64,000 bases of DNA from Conoideocrella luteorostrata. Taxonomy: Eukaryota > Ascomycota > Sordariomycetes > Hypocreales > Clavicipitaceae. The position numbers and the translations under genes were made by a program. The notes under the pieces were generated by a model. The model saw only the letters and a list, made by a program, of their open reading frames with translations, made no database searches and was not told where the DNA came from. The stretch lies in NCBI GenBank assembly GCA_032433595.1, contig JASWJB010000134.1, positions 1 to 64,000 on the forward strand, read 5' to 3'. This document shows, in pieces, positions 24,633-34,147 of this stretch (its first letter is position 1; each line of letters starts with the position of its first letter).

Positions 24633-26487
24633 TTACGATTGCTCTCGTCGTTTCTGCTCGGCCTCTAATCCCGTTTCAACCACTTTATGTTCGCTGCTGA
24701 GCGGTTTGCCGTGGATGAACACCCAAGTAACGATCCCAACAGCCGCAATCACAGTGTACATGATCCAAGCCGAGCGCAGACTGTCGGAAATAGCCATCTC
24801 TGCGGATGCTCTGGCCGAGCCATGCAAGGATTGGACAATTCCAACCGAAGTACCAGCTCCAGCTTCGCCGTTTGCGCTGGCGATGGAGCTCAAGGCTGCG
24901 TTTCCGTGCGACTTCTTGACTAGCTCATTTTGATATGCGACACCACCAACCACAATCGAGATTGCCGTGGCCAGATTCCTGACCAAGCCATACAAAGCAG
25001 TGGCCGTGGCGAGATCATTGGGCGACGACCCAGCCTGTAAAGCGATCATCGGAGCTTGAATGTTGCCCCCAATGCCGAAACCCGCGATGATCTGGTAGAC
25101 AATCAGTTTCGCGGTGCCTGAACTTGCCGTCCAGTCGATGAAAAGACCCCATCCGAGCGTCATGAACAAGAAGCCAACAAGCATGGGTACTGTGTAGTTG
25201 CCGGTTTTCTTAATGAACAATCCTGTCCCCACAGAGACGAGTGAAAGTGATATAGATGTCGGCAAGAGGAAGACTCCGGATTTCAGAGCACTATATCCGT
25301 GAGTGGCCTGTAAGAAGAATGGGATGTAGAAGCTGGCTGAGATGAAGACAAACCCATGAATGGCGCAGGCCGCGAGCGCGGCGAGATTCGGCGCATTGGT
25401 GACGAGCCGCATGGGCATGATGGGATTCTGAGCCACATGCATCTCGCACAAGATGAAGAGAACAAACGTGAGGCAGCCAAAGACAATTAGGCAGACCACC
25501 GTGGCTGAGCTCCATGGGAAAGTGACTCCGCCGTACTCGAGGCCAAACAGGAACATGAGAGTCGCTCCGACGCTGAGGAGTGCGCCAAGCCAGTCGATGG
25601 ACATGATTCCGGCTATGAAGGGCGTCTTGGGTGTTTTAAGGTCGAGGAAGAAAATTAGAAGACCGAAAGCCAGACCGTCAAATGGCAGGTTGATCCAGAA
25701 ACACCAGCGCCATGAGAGCTTGGAAGTAAATGCTGGACACTTGTCAGTTTCTTTTTCACCGCATGTTTAGATTGCAGTGTGCATACCTCCTCCAATGATT
25801 GGCCCCAAGGAATTCGCGACGGCCCAAACCCCGCTGATGATGCCGTAGAAGGCACCTCTGCTGCGAGGGCTGAACAGATCACCCACACAGATATTCGTCA
25901 GGGCAATCAGCCCACCACCGCCGATACCTTGTATGACTCTTCCCACAATCAACATGCTCATTGAAATAGACAAGGCGGCTACGAGCGAACCAACAAAGAA
26001 GAGAGCGTTGGAAAGGAGCAGGGCGGGCTTGCGGCCAAAAACATCACTCAGCTTGCCCCAGAGTAAAGTACTCGCGGCAGTGGAAAGCATGTACGACGAA
26101 CTGATCCAGGTGAATGCCGAAGGGCTGTCTAAATGTTCGGCAATGGCTGGTAGCGCAGTGGTGATGATGGTCTGCGAAGTCGAAATCAGAGGATGAAGAG
26201 AACGGAAGTCGAGCTGTAACGTACAATATCAAGCGCAACAAGAAAGACGGCCATCTATGAATTGGAGCAGCAGAAGCAGTCAGTGACAGGTTACAGCAAG
26301 CTCTCAATGACTTTCCAGATAAACCCACGCATAACGAAATCATGGTCAACGCCAGCCTTGCTTTGGACCTGGTCTTCTCGCTGGCAGTTGGTTCATCATC
26401 TGCCAGTTTGTTGTCGACAGCGGAGGGCACGGCGAGAACGCCCGTCCCAACCTCGCCGCCATGTTGTTTTTCCGACAATTTCGACAT
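24633..26487 (-). CDS. MFS transporter, DHA14 drug:H+ antiporter type
   Basis: A plasma-membrane proton antiporter of the 14-helix drug and toxin efflux family, of the kind that exports fungal metabolites. Four exons (26487-26329, 26254-26225, 26171-25787, 25732-24633) join in frame to 557 residues; exon 2 encodes only ten residues (MAVFLVALDI). A hydrophilic N-terminus of about 48 residues precedes TM1. The family motif A-like GKLSDVFGRKPAL follows TM2, GRVIQGIGGGG and the GPIIGGAF antiporter motif come later, and the long C-terminal exon carries the remaining helices. All introns have GT-AG ends (46-74 nt). No stop or frame break is visible, so it is intact, unlike the PKS and P450 beside it. 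It lies inside the segment inferred to have inverted. Its substrate was presumably the lost metabolite; it may now serve general resistance. Confidence 0.93.
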
Positions 26488-27964
26488 TGGATAATGGAGT
26501 GGGATGAAGTGACGAGGGAAAAAGCAGGACAAAGTCATAAAGGAGAAAAGAGGTGCGGGTGTGCGACCAACGTAACGCCAATTCCGACAAAAAAGAATTT
26601 AGCGCACCAAGGTAACGCTTGGGCACGCACACACCACCCTACAGAGTCGGCATAATGGAAATCATGCCCTCTCGCGTTCTCGCGTGCCAAGAAATGAACC
26701 AAAACGACCCGGCGATGGAAAATTGACCCGGTGCAGCAAGGAGCACCGGGGGATCTGACGGCAAGACGGGAACCACTCCGCGTCACCACTTTGCAGCCGC
26801 CAAACTATGGATTAACTAGCGAGTCAATTCCCGCTCCAGGCCACTCTGTGCCGCTGTGGATGCTGGACCACGTCAGATCGGCTTTGCCCTAAACTGTAAA
26901 GCTCCGGGACCTCATGAGCTCCACAGGTTTTCTCGTTGCCTTCCCTCTCACGAAGTGCTTCGTAGGTTATGTAACACGCCGTGCCGCGGTGGACACTGGC
27001 CACTTGAAGCCACCTGCAGAACGAAAGTCCCTGTCCACGGAAGCGGACAAAGGGCTGACTTCTCGGATCCGATCTAAATGCAATTGAAATCACGTTACGG
27101 AGTGGATCATATTTTCATAATGTACGGCATGCGATCATTCGTCTGCAGGACAATACATGGGCTTGATCATACGCGGAGAACAACAGATCAGAAAGTAGAG
27201 TGTCTTCTAATTTTTTTTAAAAGCCCCGATCCTGCGTTATCTTACCATCCCCACCATGTTACAACACCCTATTCCGTACCTACCCCTGCGTTGGGCTATT
27301 AGCATATCACCTCAACATAAGAATATGTAATGGGTCTCAAAAAATATCGTGCTAATGTCGTCAAGCACGCTAACCTATCTGCGTATAAAGTACGGAGTAC
27401 GGAGTAGCTCGTATCAAAGGTAGCGTTCCCCGTTCTCGCCGTGACACTATCCGATCGACTTGTGGACCTGATGTTATCGGGATCAGTGATGATTCAGCTG
27501 CGTGTCGGGCAATGCACTACGGAGTACTCCGTAATGGTGCGGCTTATATAAAAATCGGGCTCGCGGGAACCACCCAGCCACGTGCGGGTCTAACTAATTC
27601 TCTCATTGGCACTATTAGCCGCAGAGGATTGGTACTCCCGTACTCCGTACCAAGTTTCACAGATGTACTCCGTAGTGGACGCACATTTAGGGCGGATCGT
27701 ATGCTGTGCGAGCAACCTCGAACAGCCTCGGCCCCATCAACTTGGCTGGGCATCGAAACATGACTGCATTTAAAGTTTGATGAGGAGCGAATGAATCAAC
27801 TGGCAGCACTTACTAACCGCAGCCGGGGGAGGGGCTCATGGTGCAACGAGAGTGTCGACCGTTACTTAACGATGCAGGGATTGGCTGCTGCCTTATGATG
27901 GGATGGTGAGCTCGACTTTGTTTGTGAGAGGGTTGAATCGCGTTGCATTTACGTGGTATTATAG
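26488..27964. other. Intergenic, MFS promoter and palindromic words
   Basis: About 1.5 kb with no gene. Near the right end are several copies of the TACGGAGTA word, listed separately. It forms the right end of the inferred inverted segment. Confidence 0.5.
27391..27680. repeat. Palindromic TACGGAGTACTCCGTA cluster
   Basis: Copies lie at 27391-27406 (two overlapping direct copies), 27518-27533 (a perfect 16-bp palindrome, TACGGAGTACTCCGTA), about 27632-27651 and about 27665-27674. They are all within 300 bp and non-coding. Confidence 0.8.
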
Positions 27965-28328
27965 GCTCATTCGTTCCACGCCGAACGCTGGATCGAAGAT
28001 CCAACTGAGAAGTTCCGTCTCATGCAACGGACTTTGACTCGTTTCGGTTCACAGAGCGGTTTCATGTGTTTAGGCAAGAATGTGGCTCTGCTGGAGATGT
28101 ACAAAGTCATCCCGGCAATGCTGAGACAATTCAAAGTAAAGCAAAGCAGTAAAGCTCCCTAGAGGATAAACTAATGCTAATGATGAATTTTTTTCTTAGA
28201 TTGATCTCGCAGACCCTTCCAAAGAATGGACATTTAAGCTGGGGACTTTTGTGTCGGTGGATAATGTCGACGTTCGGTTGCAGAGTCGTGACATTGCGAT
28301 TCCGAGCGAGACTTGTCTGGGCTACTGA
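27965..28328 (+). pseudogene. Cytochrome P450, detached C-terminal part
   Basis: Two exons (27965-28135, 28200-28328; phase-0 intron of 64 nt, donor GTAAAG, acceptor CTTAG) encode 99 residues ending in TGA. They match the P450 meander and heme region: FHAERWIEDPTEKF, then CLGKNVALLEMYKVIPAML, then the C-terminal beta sheet. It begins exactly at GCTCATT, the word that also ends the P450 portion at 23108-23114. The heme loop is altered: the stretch before the Cys reads FGSQSGFM, which has one extra residue and lacks the usual second Gly and Arg, so decay after separation is likely. It has no start codon of its own. Confidence 0.85.
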
Positions 28329-29999
28329 GCATAAGTCGTTGAGTGTTTTTGACGGTTGGCGGCTATAATTTGAGCATACACTTTCCGACAGCGACGTACA
28401 TCAGAACGCTTCAAGGCAGAAAAGCAGGAGCTAGTGCTGTATTCAACTGAAATAAAGTTCACCACTTGACTATTATCGTCGTCCTCACATCGTGCAGAAC
28501 GGACCGTCGAAATTGAAAATCTTTTCACGTGAAGGTACGTGGGGGAATTGTCTTGCTTGCATTCCCACGCACTGCCATCACAGCCTGAGGAAAGGACACC
28601 GCTCATTTGGACGCTAGAAGTAGCGTTACGCTGGGGTAAACTTCCATGCTGGTGGGTAACGTACATGTCGTTGAGTGGATCGCTATCCACAAATCTGCGC
28701 AACTCCACCCACTAAACGAACACCTTTGAGGCAAGTAAGTTAACGTTATAAAATCTTGGTGTTGTCAGCGTGCACCGTGTTGGATGGGTCCGGGTCCGTG
28801 GTGTATGCGCAGGGCAAGCATTGAACCAGTCAGCTGCATATTGTTGGCTTGATCTACGTATTAAACAATTTCCCCTCATTAAACAATCTACAGCTATTGG
28901 AGGACCAAAGTGGGAAGGAAACTCAGACGCCCACGAAGGATTCCGACGTTACATTGTTGAGAAAACCTCCTGTACACGGTTACCTTCGGCTCGTTGGCTA
29001 TTTAACACGAAAAAAAAAAAAAAATGTTTGAACAACCCCGCTGTCAACGGCAACCCTACCCAACGAAAGAACGAATGACCCTACGCTTAGGCTGTGATCC
29101 ACGAAACGAAGCAAACTTATCAGCCTTCATAAAGCATGCACAAAGGACGCGCTAGCCATTTCCGTCAGATAATTTTCATAGAAAATTATGGAAATGTGTC
29201 TACTTTACATAAATCCCTTGTTGGTCTGCATTTTCATGTACCACGCTAGACCGGGGCCGCGTAGCCAAGAATGAAGTAAATTCTGCCGTTCTCTGGCTGA
29301 TAACAATAAAGCCACGAAATCTAGCTACAAAATTTGCAACCTACCTAGCTGATAAGTTTGTAGCCTGCTATGACTAGCTTTCACGGCGCCTGTGGCCTTG
29401 TATCAAAGCAGCTCATCACGCACGATGAGGCTAATAATAATCTGCTTCTCGCGATATTAACCTTGTGGTGTTGTAAATCACTAGGAAGAGCGCAGAGAGT
29501 GCTCCATTGGCCCTAACAACGCCTCTGCGAGCATCTTGCTGATAGCGACGAATTACCGGCGTTAGAAGGCACGCGAGCATCGCTAACAACATCACGAGAT
29601 TACTGTGAGCAGCTTCTTAAGGCGTCTGGTGGGCGTTTGAATACCAAAAGAGACCTTTTATAAGCTCTGTAGGTAGCTTCGCATAAAAACGGACTGTACA
29701 TTGTAATATCCCCACTTAGTTCACATACAACTTGTACCGTGCATTGTCGGCTGATAAGTTTGCTTTGTTTCATGGATCAGAGCCTTAGGCTCACCACAAT
29801 TGTTCAGAATCCACTCTAGCCCTATTATCTCACTACGCTACTACACTACTACACTACTGCTACCTCAATAGACCGCCTCAATCGCATGCTCCTTTCTCTC
29901 TAGTATTATCATATTATATCTCTCTACGCCATCCCTCCGTTGACGAAAGTTTCATCCATTAAGGAGAAGAATCAGAGACCAAGCCATTTCCTACCAACA
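28329..29999. other. Intergenic, upstream of adenylation gene
   Basis: About 1.7 kb without a supported gene. A short stutter of ctacacta units lies near 29835-29860 and the last 200 bp are pyrimidine-rich, as often seen ahead of fungal start codons. Confidence 0.5.
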
Positions 30000-31769
30000 A
30001 TGGCATTGATGACAATACCCAACCTCATCAGTCCGGCCGATGAGGTCAAGATCAACGAATGGAATTCTCCTGTTCGCCAGCCGGTGGAAGGGCTTGCCCA
30101 TAGCCTGTTCGAGCAGCACGCCCAAGAGCAGGGCACTGCACAAGCCGTCTGCTCATGGGACGGGAACTTTACCTATGCTGAGCTCGACAACTTCTCATCC
30201 AAGCTGGCACAGCACCTCAACAGTCTTGGAGTTGGTCGCGGTACTATTGTTCCTCTCTGCTTCCAGCACTCCAAGTGGATGCCCGTCGCCATGCTTGCAG
30301 TCAATAAAGCAGGTGGCGCGTGGCTCCCATTGGAACCTTTCCAAGACGGTGACATCAACGCCAAAATCATAGCTGCTGTCAACCCCCAGCTGATTCTTTG
30401 CTCAAAGCTCTATGAACAACTCCCAGTGACCTTGAGGTCCTATTCAGGAGCAAAGCTGGTTGTGGATGAACACACCATTGCCCAGGGCGTTGTCATCAGC
30501 ACAAATGGAACCGCCTTAACTGCTCGCGCCACCGCCGCAGACCCCGCGTATGTTTTCTTCACGTCGGGCAGCACTGGCGAACCGAAAGGCTGCATCAACA
30601 CCCATGGAGCCTACCTTGCCGCGCTGAAGTCTCACCAAGTCTCGATGGGAATGAAGCCCGATTCACGCGCCATGCACAACACTTCTTACTGCTTCGACGC
30701 ATTCCTGATCCAGACTATGCTGCCTCTAAGTGCAGGCGCTTGCATTTGCATTCCGGACGAAAACGCTTGGAAAAAGAACCCCGCGGCGTGTTTGGCTGAA
30801 CTAGGCGTCACTTGGGCCTTCTTCGTGCCGTGGTTCCTTGTCCAGATCGACAAATCCCAGCTGCCTTTGTTGAAAACTGTCATCATTGGAGTCGAAGGTA
30901 TCAGTGAGCCCCAAATGGCCAAATGGAGCCAACAAGTCCAACTGGTTCACGGCTACGGCCTAAGCGAATGCTGCGTCGCGTCCCACGTGGCTAGTCGCCT
31001 GGAACCATCTTCGGACCCGCGCAATGTAGGGGTTCCCGATGCCTTCTACCACTGGATCGTGGACCCGAACAATCACCAGCGACTCATGCCCATCGGCGAG
31101 ATTGGCGAGCTTTTACTCTCGGGTCCTTCGCTGGGAGGTGGCTACTTCAACCAAGAACAAGCGACAAGGGAGGCATATGTCGAGTCCCCTTCGTGGCTAC
31201 CACCAGCTCACAAGCAGACTTGGCCACGACTATTCAAAACCCAGGACCTGGCGCGCTATGCGCCTGATGGATCGCTGGTCATCATTGGCCGGAAGAACAC
31301 GCTTATGAATTTTAATGGTCATCAGATTATCTTGCCGGAACTGGAGCATTTTATCCAACGCATTATCCTAAGCGCTGCCCTGCTCGTCGTGGAGCGCACT
31401 TATCTCCCTGTTCTCGGCAAGGATGCGCTGATATGTTTCGTTGGGTTTGGGAAGAATGCTGATGGAGTTATGCAGCAGCTCAGCCCCGCCGACTATACAT
31501 CTATTACTTATATGATTAATGGCGTAATGTCCAAAGAGATGCGGATCGTGCTGCCCCAGTCTATTACTTGCACACCTACTTTGTTTATCCCCGTGTGTCC
31601 AATGCCGAGGAAGTGGTCGGGAAAAACCCACCGGCCGTTACTAGTTGAAGCTGCGCTGCGTTTATCTCGAGAGCAGCTCTCAGCGTACGAGCACGCGTGG
31701 TTTAACGCCCAGCCATTTGAGGTCCGAGAGGACTTATCTGATGCGTTTGTTCTACACCCTATCAATTAG
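30000..31769 (+). CDS. Free-standing adenylation-domain protein (NRPS-like)
   Basis: An ANL-superfamily enzyme that should activate a carboxylic or amino acid as an acyl-adenylate. One exon, 589 residues. The frame is open further upstream but without an ATG, so I take the ATG at 30000. NRPS-style core motifs are visible: FTSGSTGEPKG (A3), YCFDAF (A4), HGYGLSECC (A5), GGYFNQ (A6), TQDLARYAPDGS (A7), a divergent GRKNTLMNFNGHQI (A8) and the A10 lysine Lys542 in SGKTHR. It ends soon after A10, with no carrier (T), condensation or reductase domain, so it must hand its product to a partner in trans or to CoA. The A4 Asp suggests an alpha-amino acid substrate, which is only an inference. It lies downstream of the P450 C-terminal relic on the same strand and was probably part of the broken cluster, yet it is uninterrupted. 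Confidence 0.85.
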   Translation: MALMTIPNLISPADEVKINEWNSPVRQPVEGLAHSLFEQHAQEQGTAQAVCSWDGNFTYAELDNFSSKLAQHLNSLGVGRGTIVPLCFQHSKWMPVAMLAVNKAGGAWLPLEPFQDGDINAKIIAAVNPQLILCSKLYEQLPVTLRSYSGAKLVVDEHTIAQGVVISTNGTALTARATAADPAYVFFTSGSTGEPKGCINTHGAYLAALKSHQVSMGMKPDSRAMHNTSYCFDAFLIQTMLPLSAGACICIPDENAWKKNPAACLAELGVTWAFFVPWFLVQIDKSQLPLLKTVIIGVEGISEPQMAKWSQQVQLVHGYGLSECCVASHVASRLEPSSDPRNVGVPDAFYHWIVDPNNHQRLMPIGEIGELLLSGPSLGGGYFNQEQATREAYVESPSWLPPAHKQTWPRLFKTQDLARYAPDGSLVIIGRKNTLMNFNGHQIILPELEHFIQRIILSAALLVVERTYLPVLGKDALICFVGFGKNADGVMQQLSPADYTSITYMINGVMSKEMRIVLPQSITCTPTLFIPVCPMPRKWSGKTHRPLLVEAALRLSREQLSAYEHAWFNAQPFEVREDLSDAFVLHPIN

Positions 31770-32639
31770 GGACTATACGGCCATCTCTAGGCTTCGGGTT
31801 AATGGGCTTCGGGTAAGGCTTTGTGTACAACAAAGGACGACAAGAATAAGTTATGTGTTCTAGCGGGACTGACCCCGGGGGCAGTTGTGGCTCTAACTAG
31901 CTCCTGCAAAATTGCACATTTTATCTAAGTACTCATACATATAATAATAGTATGTATCAAAACTCAATTGTGGACGACGAACTGTCTACTTTCCTTTGCT
32001 GTTCTGCGCATAAAACAACGGCTATAAATGGCTTGAAAGAGGACTCCCACTATCTGCTCTATTATATTAACCTGACGCGGATGGACAAGGACGCTAAATA
32101 CGTTCGGTGCTCAAATAACACGTCTGATTGACAGCCCGGGGGGCTTCCCTCAGCGCAAAACGCATTTGACAATACGTCATGGCCGCGACCCCTAATTACT
32201 ATAGATCTGGCATGACCATTGACCTCTAGTCCGGTCCTAGGAGCACGCACGGGGATGTCCATTATTAGACGATCGGATACCGCGCCGTAGTTTATCTTTG
32301 CCGAATAATCGTGCTCAGCTCTAGGCAGCAGCGCCACCAAAAATCTAACTGGGGGCGCGGTTGCCGCGTGCTGGCTCCGCTGCAAGTTGCGATCGGTTCA
32401 GCTACTCTTCTTTGTACTCTTCTCCCCTAGTGTCGTGATAATGGCCCAGACTTATTGCATTGACGATTCTATTAATTTTTTTTTCAAATCCAGCACATCC
32501 GTGACAAGACAGTAACGCGATAATTTTATTATATCTTGATTCAAAACTCTGACGCTGCCTGTTCAGGTACGGGACGTCTGGAGTTATACGGTGACAGCTA
32601 GCGACGAAAATTCGAGAATTATACAATTTAGAGAAGAAC
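31770..32639. other. Intergenic, after adenylation gene
   Basis: About 870 bp. Short open frames only, with no recognisable domain. Confidence 0.45.
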
Positions 32640-32960
32640 GATTACTTCTTAATTTAGCGACGATAGATCATGTAAAGCAAGCGGCTTTTAGTTTTGTGGC
32701 TATCGTCCTAGACTATAGAACTATTAGAGAATAACATTCCTTGTATATTTATAAGATAAAAAAGCTACTAAGTAAAGTTTATATAATAAGAATAAAATAT
32801 TTTATTCTATATTTAAATAACAAAAAAGCATAATAATAAAATATTATTTACTAGGTATAATAAAAGCTCTTTATTATATACTCTTTAACACACTAAATTT
32901 AAGGCTAATAAATTCTTAGTTTTTTAAATAATTATAAAATTATAAACAGTTTGTTAGGAA
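32640..32960. other. Very AT-rich island
   Basis: About 320 bp of nearly pure A and T with scattered G and C (tttaaataattataaaattat and similar). The change in composition at both ends is abrupt. It is best explained as RIP-mutated repeat sequence or its remnant. A short open frame (32970-33350) follows, but I cannot support it as a gene. Confidence 0.6.
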
Positions 32961-33600
32961 GAAAAGAACATGTTGGATTACACGGGTGTGTGTGGACCGG
33001 ATGTGTGGATGCACGGGATGTGCAAGGAAGGTTACGTGGCCTCTGGGCCTAAGGCAGGAATTCAGGACGGAAGTGTCTCAGATTATAGGGTATTTATAGG
33101 GGGATTTGGACGAGGCCGTCAGACGGGGGATTCTGGATCCATCATCGAAGTAACACAGCTGGTCCCAACAATGCAAACAAATTTGAACCTCTCCTATAAA
33201 TTCCAACAGAACACACTGAACAACCCGCAGAACCGGTTGTACTATTCGGTATCAATTGATCAAATGGTTCGTGTACTCAGGGTGCCTTTATCTTGTGGTG
33301 CAAATCGCTCGTGTAAGCTTTCTCTTCCTCTAAAAGTGGGAGACATATAATATAACCTACCAGCGAGCCCCCACACACCTATCACGCAATTATCACGCAA
33401 TTCCACTACACCCTCTTTCCTATCTATTGTGCTTACTTCTTCCTATTGTTCAGAGGGATCACTTGATCACTTTATCCACCTTCTTTTCAGCTATTATCCA
33501 CTTTCTTGTTATTCCCCCGCTTCTCTTCTCGTACCTGTTGGTCGCGAACATACACTAGCTGCAAGCCACTAAGCCACCTTCTATTGTCATTATTATTATA

Positions 33601-33940
33601 ATGCCTTCTCCTAACCCCTCACGGATATCTAGCCCCCAGCTATTTTTCGATTTCACTGCAATTGTGCCGATCCCACGGAAGCTCCTCTCACACGTTGACT
33701 CCACCACATGGGGCAACCGTGCAGGATTTGACCCGGAAAGTGAGGGAATCACAGAGCAGCAGATAGGGTCCTTTATTGGATTCTCTATTAAGTGCTATTG
33801 TGATGAGAACTTCACTGGATGGCACCCGTGGCAAGAATTCCGGCGTGACTTTGAAGATTAGCCAGAGGAGACCTTCTCTAAGGCATCCACACAAGTGAAG
33901 AAGTATCTTCGCGAATACCTTCAAAAGAAGAGAATGCCAG
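33601..33940 (+). pseudogene. Unknown coding relic, stop and LTR interrupted
   Basis: From the ATG at 33601 an open frame of 86 codons ends at a TAG (33859-33861). The same frame stays open for about 26 more codons with a plausible Lys- and Glu-rich composition until it meets the LTR at 33941. TAG differs from the Gln codon CAG by one C-to-T change, as RIP would cause. I do not recognise the product. It looks like a fragment of a larger gene cut off by the retroelement, or part of a transposon itself. Confidence 0.45.
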
Positions 33941-34147
33941 TGTTGGAATCCCGCTAAGCACAATGAGAAGCATGGAGCGAGTCACGTGGTCACCTTTCGG
34001 CCACCCTATTTATACGACGATACTGGGTTTCGTATCTTAAACTTGTTTTCTCCCTCTTAGACAGACAGACAGACTTATTGAATATATTGCATTTTGACCG
34101 CAATTGGTATCGATACCGTGATTGCACAACACCCCGAGCAACCCACA
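33941..34147 (+). mobile_element. Second LTR copy, diverged
   Basis: A 207-bp relative of the solo LTR at 22480: both begin TGTTGGAAT, share the GTCACGTGGTCACC and TATTTATACGACGATA blocks in the same order, and end CCACA. The five bases on the two sides (GCCAG and GTAGC) do not match, so no target duplication is visible. This copy may be a recombination product or the edge of a longer decayed element whose other parts are gone. Confidence 0.75.

Noticed and set aside
29940..29999. An upstream extension of the adenylation protein
   Set aside because: The frame is open but its first codon is TTG; the first ATG is at 30000 and fits the domain start.
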